Shown: positions 24,364 through 33,702, counted from the stretch's first letter. The stretch: 64,000 nucleotides of DNA from JAQTRU01 sp041645555 (GCA_041645555.1 JBAZPX010000004.1:1-64000); one strand, 5' to 3'. Numbers and translations are program-made. The notes: generated by a model not told the origin, from the letters alone.

Positions 24364-24723
24364 TTAAATAACATCCTTATAATGTTTAATCTTAGCCATT
24401 TTTTCCTGCCGGCTGATATCGACAGAAATGAAGTCCAGCCTAACTAAATTTTCATCTAGATTATTTTCATAAATATAAAATTCCAGAGCCTTTTTCAGAT
24501 TACTCAATTTTTTAGATTCAAAAGCGTCCTCGGCGCTTCCAAAAATTGATGATAATCTGGTTTTTACCTCAACAAAAATCAGCGTTTCCCCAACCCGGGC
24601 AATAATATCTATTTCCTTAAAACTAATTTTTACATTGATGTCTATGATCTTATAGCCATGTTTTAATAAATAGTCCCTAGCCAAATTCTCGCCAAATTTT
24701 CCCACCACCTGTTTATAATTCAT
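24364..24723 (-). CDS. YraN/UPF0102 family nuclease-like protein
   Basis: Protein of 119 residues of the UPF0102 (YraN) family, which has a PD-(D/E)xK nuclease-like fold. The conserved start FGENLARDYLLKHGYKIIDIN is followed by EIDIIARVGETLIFVEVKTR, which supplies the E..D..E-x-K active-site pattern. The biological role of the family is not settled; a Holliday-junction or repair role has been proposed. It is preceded by a run of T-rich spacer. Confidence 0.9.
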   Translation of the reverse strand: MNYKQVVGKFGENLARDYLLKHGYKIIDINVKISFKEIDIIARVGETLIFVEVKTRLSSIFGSAEDAFESKKLSNLKKALEFYIYENNLDENLVRLDFISVDISRQEKMAKIKHYKDVI

Positions 24724-24790
24724 ATGACCAGAAAAATAAAAAGACCTTAATCGGCCTTTTTATTTTATTATTTTATTATTTTTTTATTTT

Positions 24791-25177
24791 TTAAGGTATG
24801 TATTTTTTATATTCCTTTTCCTCCTCAAGCTTTTTTTTCCTTTCCGGTATTTTCAACAGGGATTTAGCAATAAAAACAAGCCAAACCAGCATAAAAACCG
24901 CCCAAAGAAGAAGCCAAAAACGGGAGGACAGGAAGGGAATAAATTCATAATTAAAAAAAAGTAGAATTAAACCGATAAAAGCATTGGCCAGGGAGAAAGA
25001 AGAAAGCCGCCGCCAAAAAGAAGCATAAAGGCCTCCTTTTTTAGCGATAAAAAGACGGTAGAAAAGAAAAAAAACGACCAAAGCCAAAACAAAAATAATA
25101 AAAATCTTTTGGTAAATAGGCAGAAGCGCGTCCGGCCTGAGATTAAACCAAAATTTTAGTGATAAAAGATTCCCCAT
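24791..25177 (-). CDS. Small polytopic membrane protein
   Basis: Protein of about 128 residues if it starts at MGNLLSLKF; an ATG eight codons earlier is also open. Three hydrophobic segments (about YQKIFIIFVLALVVFFLFY, LANAFIGLILLFFNY, WLLLWAVFMLVWLVFIAK) are followed by a highly charged Lys/Glu tail. No family recognised. It lies between a methyltransferase and yraN on the same strand. Confidence 0.6.
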   Translation of the reverse strand: MGNLLSLKFWFNLRPDALLPIYQKIFIIFVLALVVFFLFYRLFIAKKGGLYASFWRRLSSFSLANAFIGLILLFFNYEFIPFLSSRFWLLLWAVFMLVWLVFIAKSLLKIPERKKKLEEEKEYKKYIP

Positions 25178-25274
25178 AATTTTAAAAATAAAATAATACA
25201 AGAATAAAATAATAAAGTAATTTATTTCAGCATCCTATTATTTTATTTTTATATTATTTTGTTATTTTATTATT

Positions 25275-25829
25275 TTACAGCTTAACAAATAAAATCCCAA
25301 AATGATACTGGCCGGCTTCAAATTCGTCCTCTATTTCCAACCCTAATTTCTTTGCTCCAATTTTCAAGAGATCCGGCTTAACCCTTTCTTCTGGCGGCGG
25401 CCCAAAAGGGGAAGACACGTTCTTCCACTCTACTACTAATAATTTCGCCCCTTTTTTGAGCATCCTTATGGCTTCCCGCAAGATTTCCACTCTTTTATGG
25501 GATTGATACAAGGTATTTATAAGCAAAGCCACATCAAGGCTGCCCGATTCTATCCTGGTGGCTTTAAAAACCTCCAAATCGCTCCAAACCGTCCTGATGT
25601 TCCCTATGTTTTCCTGCTTAACCCTTTTATCAATTCCCCCTAAAACCGTTTTTAAAATATCAACGGCATAGACAACGCCTCTTTTGCCAACCATTTTCGC
25701 GGCGGGAAAAATAAAATGCCCGGAAGCGCCGCAGCCCAAATCAGCTACTTTTATATTTTCCGTGATTTGCGCTTTGCTTAATATAAAATCCGCGTCAAGC
25801 AAAGCATTTCCTCCTGTAACCCTAAACAT
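25275..25829 (-). CDS. Class I SAM-dependent methyltransferase
   Basis: Protein of 184 residues with a UbiE/Methyltransf_11-like Rossmann fold. Motif I is VADLGCGASGHF (residues about 34-45), the acidic residue after beta-2 is in VYAVDIL, and post-I is IRTVWSDLEVF. The later strand LDVALLINTLYQ and LKKGAKLLVVEWK match the same fold. Substrate unknown. It follows the RodZ-like gene by 19 bp, so they may be co-transcribed. Confidence 0.85.
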   Translation of the reverse strand: MFRVTGGNALLDADFILSKAQITENIKVADLGCGASGHFIFPAAKMVGKRGVVYAVDILKTVLGGIDKRVKQENIGNIRTVWSDLEVFKATRIESGSLDVALLINTLYQSHKRVEILREAIRMLKKGAKLLVVEWKNVSSPFGPPPEERVKPDLLKIGAKKLGLEIEDEFEAGQYHFGILFVKL

Positions 25830-25848
25830 AAAATTAAAAATTTATATC

Positions 25849-26532
25849 TTACTCGTTCACCAATACCTGCCGATAGAGAACCGCCCCGCGACCATATTTC
25901 TTTTTGGCGGTTACGGTTATAGTATTTAACCCTGATTTTAAATTAATTCTTTCCGTGAAAAAACTCTCGTTTTCTCCGGGACTTAAAGCGACCGGCCCCC
26001 CGTTAATTTCAACTTGCGCTTCCGGCTCCGTTTTCCCGAAAACAACCACGAAATTATTATTAGTGACTGAATTATCCAGCGGCTCAATTATAAGAAGCAT
26101 CGGCGGCGATATTATTTTTTTTAAACAAAAACCCAAATAAACAAAAAGGGCAAAAACAATAACGATTATAACAAAACTTCTTACGATTTTGGGAACGACT
26201 AAAAAATTATGTTTTTTCACGACCTGCTGAGAAAAAATCTCTCTGCCCTTGCTCGCCCCGCCCAAACTCCTATCCGCCTCGAGTTCTTTTAATAATTTCT
26301 TGAAGTTAAGCCCTAAATAAACGGCATATTCCCTTAAAAAATTTTTCCCATACACCCCGGCCGGTAATTTAGCATATTCTCCATTCTCCAGGGCTTCAAG
26401 ATATTCATACTTTATATTTAATTTTTTGGCAATATCCTTAAGATTTAAATTCTTTTCCTGCCGGCGCTTGATGAGCTCTCCGGCCACCATCTCGGAAGCT
26501 GACAATATTTTATTCGGCCTGAATTCATTCAT
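25849..26532 (-). CDS. RodZ-like HTH membrane protein
   Basis: Protein of 227 residues. An N-terminal helix-turn-helix of the RodZ/HTH_25 type (about 12-75: AGELIKRRQEKNLNLKDIAK, YEYLEALENGEY) precedes a basic stretch and one transmembrane helix (SFVIIVIVFALFVYLGFCL). A periplasmic beta-domain follows (LLIIEPLDNSVTNNNFVVVF). The layout matches RodZ, which links MreB to the membrane in rod-shaped cells, although the C-terminal domain resembles a generic Ig-like fold. No mreB is seen here. Confidence 0.75.
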   Translation of the reverse strand: MNEFRPNKILSASEMVAGELIKRRQEKNLNLKDIAKKLNIKYEYLEALENGEYAKLPAGVYGKNFLREYAVYLGLNFKKLLKELEADRSLGGASKGREIFSQQVVKKHNFLVVPKIVRSFVIIVIVFALFVYLGFCLKKIISPPMLLIIEPLDNSVTNNNFVVVFGKTEPEAQVEINGGPVALSPGENESFFTERINLKSGLNTITVTAKKKYGRGAVLYRQVLVNE

Positions 26533-26553
26533 AGAGGCAAATCAATAAGTAGC

Positions 26554-27006
26554 TTATTTCTTAAACCAATTGGAACTTGCCCAACGCTCGCCTCCCGGGA
26601 CCCCTAAAGTAGAAAAAATAAAACCAATAATTATATAAGCGGTAAAAACAATTACCAAACCGATAACAGCATTTTCTATAGCGTCTTTGCCTATATTAAT
26701 CTTTTTATCTTTACCGCCTTCGGCCCTAGTGCTCACACCAGCTAAAATCATCATTAACCCTCCATAAATAAACATCAACAAAGCCAATGAGCCGACAATC
26801 CCCAAAATCCACTGAGTAACGCTTATGCCCACTCTAACAAAATCGTTTAAAGTAAAATCACCTTTTTCCAAAGAACCTTCGTATTTTACCGGGCTGCTGT
26901 TTCCTAGCAGAGACTGTGCCCAACACGCATTAGCAGACAAAACAATAAAACAATAAAACAATAAAACAATAAAACAAATAAATTTTTTACTTTTAATAAA
27001 TTTCAT
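26554..27006 (-). CDS. T4SS_pilin (VirB2/TrbC-like) paralog 8
   Basis: An eighth family member, about 7 kb from the array. The start is set at MKFIKSKKF, which has CAGGAG 6 nt upstream; the longer frame runs into a palindromic repeat. Signal helix, hydrophilic segment (SSPVKYEGSLEKGDFTLNDF), then paired helices (ILGIVGSLALLMFIYGGLMM and ENAVIGLVIVFTAYIIIGF). The motif between them is altered (ILAGVSTRAEGGKDKKINIG), so it is the most diverged copy. Confidence 0.8.
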   Translation of the reverse strand: MKFIKSKKFICFIVLLFYCFIVLSANACWAQSLLGNSSPVKYEGSLEKGDFTLNDFVRVGISVTQWILGIVGSLALLMFIYGGLMMILAGVSTRAEGGKDKKINIGKDAIENAVIGLVIVFTAYIIIGFIFSTLGVPGGERWASSNWFKK

Positions 27007-27048
27007 AATTCTCCTGCCCGCTCGCAAGCTTGCCTTGCAGGCGGGTAA
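27007..27048. repeat. Palindrome before pilin paralog 8
   Basis: Arms CCCGCTCGCAAG / CTTGCAGGCGGG pair around CTTGC. It lies between the solute-binding protein gene and the pilin start and provides part of the pilin Shine-Dalgarno region. Confidence 0.65.
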
Positions 27049-27063
27049 TTCTTAATTCATGCT

Positions 27064-28476
27064 TTATAATTCTTCCTTCGTTATCGTCTGCTGGACCCTT
27101 TTCGCCCCCAAATTTAGAATTTCTTCAATTTTCCCATCGCCCGCTACCGCCGAATCAATCATCTCCCCCATAATTAGTTCAGCCGCATTGGCATCTTCGC
27201 CATGATACCAGCTTTGGGCGGTTAGAACCTGGCCGGCAAAAACGTTTACATTCTCGTCTTCAATCTGCTCATTAACTAAAGAGCGCAGAGCGGTCGGTTT
27301 TTTTGTCTTAGCCAGATATAATTTTGCCTGTTCGGCCTTAGTGGCAAATTGGATAAAATCCCAGGCTTCGTTTATATATTTGCTTTTATTAGAAACCGTC
27401 TCCACCCAATAATTGGCAAAGTTTGTATTACCTAAGTTGCCCTCTATCTGCGGCAGTTTAGCAATGGCGAAATTCAATTTCGGCGCCCTGGCCTCTATAG
27501 TCGGAAGATGGTAAGCATAGCCAAACATCAAGGCAAGTTTGCCGGCGATAAACATTTCTAGGGAATTATCCAAACTGCTGTTCCAGCTGTAAACCTCTTT
27601 GGCTGGGTTGGAAAAATCCGTATAAAAACGCAGGGCCTCCAGACCGGGGCTGTACTTCTGTTCTTTTAAAGCCTCGGGAATCAGGTTAAAAACAATGTTA
27701 CCGCTTTCATCCTCCATAACTGCGCCGTTCTGCATCATTAGGATAGACAAAATATCACCATAGCGCTCTATATTTTTGCTTCCTCCCAAAGCCACGCCTG
27801 ATTGGATAATCTTCCCGGCGGTATCCTGTTTGGTCAATTTTTTTACGGTCTGTTGAAATTCCTGGTTCCAAAAAGAAGGCGGCTCGGCCACGCCGGCGTT
27901 ATTAAAAAGGTCCTTGTTATAATACATGGCTAGGGTATCAAGAGCTAGGGGCAAACCGAATATTTGTTCGCTTGTTTTACCGGTCTTTGAGTCTGTAACC
28001 GGCAGGACTATATCATCATACACTACATCAACGAAATTATCTTTTACATTCCGGAAATTTATGCTTTTTGTTGTTTTTAATTCCTGTACGATTTCTTTTT
28101 TAATCGTGCCTTTTTCAACCGGATAAACCATAGTAATTTCCGCCGGCAAAGGCGCCAGTTTGCTTTGGTATTTTTTTATCCAGGTATTGTGGAGGGAAAG
28201 AATGTCCGGTCCCTTATCTTCGGCCATCGCTTCTAAGAGCGCCTGCTCATATTCGTTATAGCGCAATTTTCGATAGTTAATTGTTATGTAGGGATGAAGA
28301 GTTTTATAATTGGCCATAATTTCCTCAAAAGCGTCCGGACCGTCCCAAACCCGCCAATAATTTAAAACTACCGGCTTCATCGCCTCTTGCGTTGCCTTGT
28401 CCGCTCCCTTACAGCCAAAACCAGAGGTTAAAAGAAAAGAAAAAATAAGCAAAAGAATAAATAATTTGTTCCTCAT
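27064..28476 (-). CDS. Extracellular solute-binding lipoprotein (ABC family 1)
   Basis: Protein of 470 residues with lipobox TSGFGC (lipidated Cys22). The periplasmic-binding fold is of the sugar-binding family 1 type: VVLNYWRVWDGPDAFEEIM, then DILSLHNTWIKKY, ALDTLAMYYNKDLFNNAG and a late FAIAKLPQIEGN segment. Normally it would deliver a carbohydrate to an ABC permease. No permease or ATPase gene is nearby, so it may act alone as a surface binding protein or partner with a distant transporter. The next gene downstream encodes pilin paralog 8. Confidence 0.85.
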   Translation of the reverse strand: MRNKLFILLLIFSFLLTSGFGCKGADKATQEAMKPVVLNYWRVWDGPDAFEEIMANYKTLHPYITINYRKLRYNEYEQALLEAMAEDKGPDILSLHNTWIKKYQSKLAPLPAEITMVYPVEKGTIKKEIVQELKTTKSINFRNVKDNFVDVVYDDIVLPVTDSKTGKTSEQIFGLPLALDTLAMYYNKDLFNNAGVAEPPSFWNQEFQQTVKKLTKQDTAGKIIQSGVALGGSKNIERYGDILSILMMQNGAVMEDESGNIVFNLIPEALKEQKYSPGLEALRFYTDFSNPAKEVYSWNSSLDNSLEMFIAGKLALMFGYAYHLPTIEARAPKLNFAIAKLPQIEGNLGNTNFANYWVETVSNKSKYINEAWDFIQFATKAEQAKLYLAKTKKPTALRSLVNEQIEDENVNVFAGQVLTAQSWYHGEDANAAELIMGEMIDSAVAGDGKIEEILNLGAKRVQQTITKEEL

Positions 28477-28488
28477 ATATTATTTTCT

Positions 28489-28587
28489 ACAAATTACAAA
28501 TCTATTACAAATTTACGAATACAATATAAAACTTTTTAGCAAGAATTTGTAAATTTGTAAGGAATTTGTAATTCGTAAGGTATATTA
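28489..28587. repeat. TACAAATTACGAATTT palindromic repeat, copy 1
   Basis: About 95-bp AT-rich imperfect palindrome. It has left units ACAAATTACAAAT and TTACAAATTTACGAATA, a centre ATATAAAAC, and right units GAATTTGTAAATTTGTAA and TTTGTAATTCGTAA. The same architecture recurs at 40936-41031, 41531-41627 and 55379-55475. Confidence 0.8.
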
Positions 28588-28661
28588 TTATTATAACAAA
28601 TTTGAGAAAAAATAGAAAATCCAACCTTCCCATCACCTAACACCTAATACCTAAATCTAAT

Positions 28662-30182
28662 TTACTCCACTCTCGGCCGGTACTGCAAGGCCTCGGCGAT
28701 ATGCGGAGTTAAAACCTTTTCCTCGCCGGCTAAATCCGCAATGGTCCGGCCTAATTTCAAAATCCTAAAATAAGCCCGGGCGGAAAGGTGCATCTGGTCA
28801 ACGGCCGCGCGCAGAAGCTCGTGCGAAGAATTGTCCACCTGGCAGAACTCTTTTACCGCTTCGGAATTCATTTCCGAATTAGTGACAAAAGGAGTATTTT
28901 TAAATCTCTCGGCCTGAATCTTCCGAGCCGCTTCAATTCTAACCTTTATAGCCTCCGAAGTTTCTCCCCGGCCCTCGCTTGTAAGCTTATCAAACTTCAG
29001 GCGCGGCACTTCAATGTGAAGGTCAATGCGGTCAATAATCGGGCCGGAAATTCTTTTGCGGTAATTTATAATCTGCCCGGGGGCGCAGGTGCATTGCCTT
29101 TCCTTATCTCCGTAAAACCCGCAAGGGCAGGGATTCATGGCCGCCACTAAAATAAACTTAGCCGGAAACCTTAAGTTGCCCGCGGCCCGGCTCACGTTAA
29201 TTACTCCGTCTTCCAGGGGCTGGCGCAGGTTTTCCAAAACCTGGCGGGGAAATTCCCCGAATTCATCCAAAAAAAGAACGCCGCGATGAGCCAAAGAGAT
29301 TTCGCCCGGCCTGGGCCACGTGCCGCCGCCAACCAAGGCCACGCCCGAAGCCGTATGATGAGGAGAGCGAAAAGGCCGGGTGGTGAGCAAAGCCGTTTCG
29401 GTCGGCAGCTGGCCGGCCACGCTATAAATTTTGGTTATTTCTAAGGCTTCATCTAAAGTTAAATTGGGTAAAATTGAAGGCATGGTCCGGGCAATTAAAG
29501 TTTTACCGGCTCCGGGCGGTCCGAACATTAAAACATTATGAGCCCCGGCCGCGGCAATTTCTACCGCCCGCTTGGCATGCTCCTGGCCCCGGACATGAGC
29601 CATATCGGAAAAAATCTTTTCGTTGGAAAAATTAAATTCTTTATAACCGGCGGGCGGGATTGGTTCCTCCCCATTCAAATGCCGGGCCAGCTGGCCTAAA
29701 TTATCAAGAGGAATAACCTCCAGCTCTTGTATCAGCTTAGCTTCGGGAGCGTTTTCTTTTGGCACAAAAATAGTCTTTATGCCGACCTGCTTAGCTTTTA
29801 GGGCAACCGGCAAAATACCATTTACGGACCGCACCTGGCCGGACAAAGCCAGCTCCCCGACAAAAAGCATTTTCTCACTATCGGGGGGAGAAAAAATACA
29901 ATTGGTTTTTACTAAAATGCTAACGGCAATCGGCAGGTCATAACTCGGCCCGTATTTTTTTAAATCCGCCGGCGCTAAATTAACCGTTACTTTTACCCTA
30001 GGAAAATTGAACCCCGAATTCTTTATCGCGCTTCTTACCCTTTCCCTTGATTCCGAAACCGCCGCATCCGGCAGGCCGACAATCGCAAAAGTGCCAAGCT
30101 GCCCGCCGCCTGTATCCGCTTCTACTTCTACCAGTTCCGCTTCCAAGCCAACCACGGCCGCCGAAATTATTTTTGAAGACAT
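28662..30182 (-). CDS. comM: YifB/ComM family Mg-chelatase-like AAA ATPase
   Basis: Protein of about 506 residues starting at MSSKIISAAVVGLE. The N-terminal ChlI-like domain (about 15-140) contains FAIVGLPDAAVSESRERVRS. The central AAA+ domain has Walker A GPPGAGKTLIA and Walker B LFLDEFGEF. The C-terminal Mg-chelatase domain contains LSARAYFRILKLGRTIADL. A four-Cys cluster (NPCPCGFYGDKERQCTC) is typical of the family. ComM is a helicase that promotes branch migration during natural transformation, which would fit a pilus-rich genome. Confidence 0.93.
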   Translation of the reverse strand: MSSKIISAAVVGLEAELVEVEADTGGGQLGTFAIVGLPDAAVSESRERVRSAIKNSGFNFPRVKVTVNLAPADLKKYGPSYDLPIAVSILVKTNCIFSPPDSEKMLFVGELALSGQVRSVNGILPVALKAKQVGIKTIFVPKENAPEAKLIQELEVIPLDNLGQLARHLNGEEPIPPAGYKEFNFSNEKIFSDMAHVRGQEHAKRAVEIAAAGAHNVLMFGPPGAGKTLIARTMPSILPNLTLDEALEITKIYSVAGQLPTETALLTTRPFRSPHHTASGVALVGGGTWPRPGEISLAHRGVLFLDEFGEFPRQVLENLRQPLEDGVINVSRAAGNLRFPAKFILVAAMNPCPCGFYGDKERQCTCAPGQIINYRKRISGPIIDRIDLHIEVPRLKFDKLTSEGRGETSEAIKVRIEAARKIQAERFKNTPFVTNSEMNSEAVKEFCQVDNSSHELLRAAVDQMHLSARAYFRILKLGRTIADLAGEEKVLTPHIAEALQYRPRVE

Positions 30183-30280
30183 AGTCTTAGAAATTTTCAA
30201 TTTTAAATTTTAAATTTTCAAACACCTTATAACTCTATAGACTTTCTGACTTTTGACTAATTCCATTATACCACAAAACA

Positions 30281-30313
30281 AAAAACCGCCCCGAGACTGT
30301 GGGACGATTTTTT
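30281..30313 (-). terminator. Terminator of the Cys-rich lipoprotein gene
   Basis: Minus-strand stem AAAAAATCGTCCC / GGGGCGGTTTTTT, 11 bp after the lipoprotein stop. The A and T tracts on both sides could let it work in both directions. Confidence 0.75.
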
Positions 30314-30323
30314 GGCAGGTAAA

Positions 30324-30755
30324 TTATTTTTTCTTACAGATCCCGCCTGAGGAAACATTACAGACAAATTCTTCATCTAAACCGCATTTTGACCAGCACT
30401 CATCATTGCAACTATTGGGCGTAGCGACCGGGCAATTACTAGGGTCTATAACGCATGAGCCGCCTTGCGCCGGATCGCATTGGAATATTCTATTATCGCT
30501 ACAATCCGCCCAGCATTCGCCGTTGCAGCTGTTAGGCGTAGCAACCGGGCAATTGCTGGCATCAGCCAGACACATTCCTCCTTGCGTTGGATCGCACTTA
30601 AATACTTTATTGGCGCCGCAATCCGACCAGCATTGGCCGTTGCATTCATTGGGCATTCCCTCGCCGCACTTAAGCGCAGAGCCAGCGCACCCGCTCAAAA
30701 TCACCGTAAAGAATAATAGCAAGATTGTCTTAATGATTATGTTTGCTTTTTTCAT
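30324..30755 (-). CDS. Cysteine-rich repeat lipoprotein
   Basis: Protein of 143 residues with lipobox VILSGC. The mature part is made of three near-identical repeats of about 41 residues, each with CNGQCWSDCG, FKCDPTQGG and NCPVATPNSC patterns (six to eight Cys per repeat). The repeats are also similar at DNA level, which points to recent tandem duplication. Disulfide-rich repeats of this type often mediate surface binding. No known family. The gene is a monocistronic unit with its own terminator. Confidence 0.7.
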   Translation of the reverse strand: MKKANIIIKTILLLFFTVILSGCAGSALKCGEGMPNECNGQCWSDCGANKVFKCDPTQGGMCLADASNCPVATPNSCNGECWADCSDNRIFQCDPAQGGSCVIDPSNCPVATPNSCNDECWSKCGLDEEFVCNVSSGGICKKK

Positions 30756-30868
30756 ATTTTTTATAAATATGAATTAATTATTTTAATTTTTTTAAAAAAC
30801 TGTACATAAGCTTATGCCTCTATTTTACCAATATTTCGCTTAAATAGCAAAACTGATTAACTGCTTAA

Positions 30869-33523
30869 CTATTTAACTAATTCGCTATTTTCAAGCTTAA
30901 TAGAAAGCAACTTGCTTACCCCGTCATCGCCCATAGTCACGCCATAAAGAATATTGGCCCGGCGCATGGACGCGCGGTTATGGGTAATAACGATAAACTG
31001 GGTTCTGTGGGAAAGATCGTCTAAAATTTTAGCCAGCCGCTCCGAGTTAGCTTCGTCTAAAGCGGCGTCCACCTCGTCTAAAACCACGAACGGCGAAGGG
31101 TTGGCGCTGATAATCGCGCAAATCAAAGCAATGGCGGTTAAAGCCCGCTCCCCGCCGGAAAGCATAGCCACGGATTTAATTTTTTTACCCGGAGGCGTGG
31201 CCTGAATTTCAATCCCGGCCAGGCCGGTGGCATTATGCTTTCTTAAAAATTTTATTTTCTTTAAATCCAAGCCGGATTTTTCTTCCTTTTCCTTTGTGCC
31301 TCCGTCCGGGATTTTTGCTTCTAAATCGCCCGCCTCATCAGGAACTTGCTCGGGAGGTTCCTTTTCCTCCTCTTCCATTACTTTTATAATTTTAGCCACC
31401 CCGCCGTTAAATAGAATTTTAAAATATTCCTCAAATTTTCCGGAAATAATTTTAAATTCTTTATCAAATCTCTCCTTTATAGTTAAGTCCAGCTCCTCAA
31501 TAATTTTTTCCAAAGATTTAATGCCGGCCATTAAATCTTTAATCTGGCCGGACAGAAAGTCAAAGCGTTCTTTAGTTTCCTTATATTCTTTAGTCGTTTC
31601 CGGATCGATCCCGCCGATTAATTCAAGCTGATGTTTCAGCTGCCCAATCTTTTCTTTAGCTTCTTCCGGATCGATGGCTCCGGAAAACTTTTTCTCCCCT
31701 ACCTCCTTTAAATCGCCAAGACTATCTCTTATCTCGGCTTCTAAATCCTCAAGTCTTGTTTCAAACCGCGTAGAATTAATTTTTAAATCATTAAGCTGGC
31801 GGCTTAAATTATTAATTTCATTCTGCAGATTATGGATTTCTTTCTGCAGGGAAAATAAGCGGTCCTTCTCTTTCTCCTCTTCAAGATTCAAATTATCAAT
31901 CTTGGCGTTTATTTCCCCGACTTCAGCTTCAATTTTTTCTAATCTTCTCTTTAACTCAATTTTTTCTTTGTCTGTTTCCTCCCGGCCGAACTCGGCTTGG
32001 TTCTGTCTTAGCTTATCTTCTATCCCCTCCGCCTCTTTCTGCCAGGCTTGTAATTTTTCCCGAAGCAGTTTCGCCCTTTCCGTCCAGGCCAAAGTCCTCA
32101 AATTATTTTCATTGATTTTTACCGCCGCCGCTTCCCCGGCCTTTGTTAATCCGATAATTTCCTTCTGCGCTTCCTCCAATCCTCCCGCATCTTCCTGGCT
32201 GAAGTCTTTTACCACCCGCCTGAATTCTTCCTTTATTTTTCTCAACACCTCCCTTAATTTTCCTTCTTCTTTCTCTTTATCCGCCGCCTCTAATTTCCCA
32301 AGCAGTTTTTCCAAAATTTCTTTTATTTTCGCTTTTGTCCCGCCGGATGAGCCCGAACTTAATTTTATTAAGTTATCATTGGCCACAGCCAGGCGCTTAT
32401 CTGTCTCTTTCTTCTCCGCCTCCAGTCCGGCAAAGCCGTCTTTACTGAACTTAATATTTTTTTCCAAAGACTCAATTTCTTCCTTTACTTTTTTTATTTC
32501 CCCGGCTAACTCTTCTCTTTTATTATTAAGCCAGGACAAATCAAACTGGCCCCGGGCTTCCAGCTTTATTTCCAATTGGGCGTCTAGTCTCGCGATCTGC
32601 TTCATTACTTCTTCTTTTTTATTCTGCAGCCCGCCCAAAGACTTTTGCCACTCTTCAAACTCCGGGCTTCTCTTATCCTTTACCCTTATTTTTTCCAGCT
32701 CATGATTTAATTGCTCTAATTTTTTCTCTTTAGCCAGCTTAATTTTTTCCAGATTAAGAAACTGGTTATTAAACTCATTAAATTTATCATTTATCTCATG
32801 CCAGACCTTGCGGTAATAATTTAATTGCAATTCTTTAACCTCCGCTTCAATCTTTTCCCTTTTCTCCAATCTATTAACCTGCCGCGTCAGGCTCTTAAGG
32901 CGCGGTTCAATTTCAGAAAGGAGCAGACTGACTTGATTTAAATTTTCATAGCTCGTCTGGAGTTTGCCCAAAGAATCATCCCGCTTAATCTGAAATTGCT
33001 TAACGCCGGTCGCTTCGTCAAAAAATTCTTTCCTTTCGGTTAAACTGGTATTCAAAAACCCTTCCACCATGCCCTGGCCGATAACGCTATAGGTTTTTTG
33101 CCCGAACTTGGCTTTAGCCAAAAGCATCTGCACATCAGAGAGGCGGACGCGGGACTGATTTATTAAATATTCGCTGTCTCCGTCCCGAAATAGCCGGCGG
33201 GTTAAAATCACTTCGGAATAATCGATTGGAGCTTTTTTATCCTCGTTATTTAAAAACAGGGAAACTTCCGCCATGCCTAACCTGCCTTTTCTGTCCGAGC
33301 CGGAAAAGATAATATCTTCGCTTTTTTTGCCGCGCAGGGTTTTCATGCTCTGCTCCCCCAAAGCCCAGCGCACCGAGTCGGCAATATTAGACTTGCCCGA
33401 GCCGTTAGGACCGACAACAGCCGTAATGCCCCGCCGGTCCTTCGTAATCATACCGGGAAAAACCAACTTGTTTTTATTGGCGAAAGATTTAAAGCCCTGA
33501 ATTTCAAGCTTTTCTAGATACAT
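30869..33523 (-). CDS. smc: SMC chromosome-segregation ATPase, short form
   Basis: Condensin-like ATPase for chromosome compaction. The N-terminal head has Walker A VVGPNGSGKSNIADSVRWALG. The C-terminal head has the signature LSGGERALTAIAL and Walker B FVVLDEVDAALD. The protein has 884 residues against about 1150-1190 in typical SMC. The coiled-coil arms run from about 200 to 690 with only short breaks (for example SSGSSGGTKAKIK), and I see no canonical hinge domain. A Glu/Pro-rich insert of about 40 residues (EEEEKEPPEQVPDEAG) lies inside the C-terminal head. Loss of the hinge would change how it dimerises. Confidence 0.92.
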   Translation of the reverse strand: MYLEKLEIQGFKSFANKNKLVFPGMITKDRRGITAVVGPNGSGKSNIADSVRWALGEQSMKTLRGKKSEDIIFSGSDRKGRLGMAEVSLFLNNEDKKAPIDYSEVILTRRLFRDGDSEYLINQSRVRLSDVQMLLAKAKFGQKTYSVIGQGMVEGFLNTSLTERKEFFDEATGVKQFQIKRDDSLGKLQTSYENLNQVSLLLSEIEPRLKSLTRQVNRLEKREKIEAEVKELQLNYYRKVWHEINDKFNEFNNQFLNLEKIKLAKEKKLEQLNHELEKIRVKDKRSPEFEEWQKSLGGLQNKKEEVMKQIARLDAQLEIKLEARGQFDLSWLNNKREELAGEIKKVKEEIESLEKNIKFSKDGFAGLEAEKKETDKRLAVANDNLIKLSSGSSGGTKAKIKEILEKLLGKLEAADKEKEEGKLREVLRKIKEEFRRVVKDFSQEDAGGLEEAQKEIIGLTKAGEAAAVKINENNLRTLAWTERAKLLREKLQAWQKEAEGIEDKLRQNQAEFGREETDKEKIELKRRLEKIEAEVGEINAKIDNLNLEEEKEKDRLFSLQKEIHNLQNEINNLSRQLNDLKINSTRFETRLEDLEAEIRDSLGDLKEVGEKKFSGAIDPEEAKEKIGQLKHQLELIGGIDPETTKEYKETKERFDFLSGQIKDLMAGIKSLEKIIEELDLTIKERFDKEFKIISGKFEEYFKILFNGGVAKIIKVMEEEEKEPPEQVPDEAGDLEAKIPDGGTKEKEEKSGLDLKKIKFLRKHNATGLAGIEIQATPPGKKIKSVAMLSGGERALTAIALICAIISANPSPFVVLDEVDAALDEANSERLAKILDDLSHRTQFIVITHNRASMRRANILYGVTMGDDGVSKLLSIKLENSELVK

Positions 33524-33600
33524 GGTAAAAAAATAAAAAATAAAAATGAAAAATTTTTCATTCCATCTCTATTATAGAACAAATTGCGATTTTTTAAAAA

Positions 33601-33641
33601 TGCCCCCCCCTCGTTAAAGGGGGACTAAGGGGGATTTTCTT
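33601..33641. repeat. CCCCCTCGTTAAAGGGGGA palindromic repeat
   Basis: A short inverted repeat of the CCCCCTN-AAGGGGG type sits in the spacer between the divergent smc and cmk-like genes. Related elements lie at 8733-8753 and 57512-57590. Confidence 0.65.
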
Positions 33642-33702
33642 GCTTTAAGTGAAATTATATGGTGAAATTATAATATAAGATAACTTTAGAATACAAAAAT
33701 AT

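Noticed and set aside
28489..28587. AT-rich spacer as a promoter region only
   Set aside because: It is one of four copies of a defined palindromic repeat, so promoter-like hexamers here are not specific evidence.
33524..33702. Replication origin at the strand switch between smc and the cmk-like gene
   Set aside because: No DnaA boxes or AT-rich unwinding element; strand bias changes again at 45 kb, so the switch alone is weak evidence.
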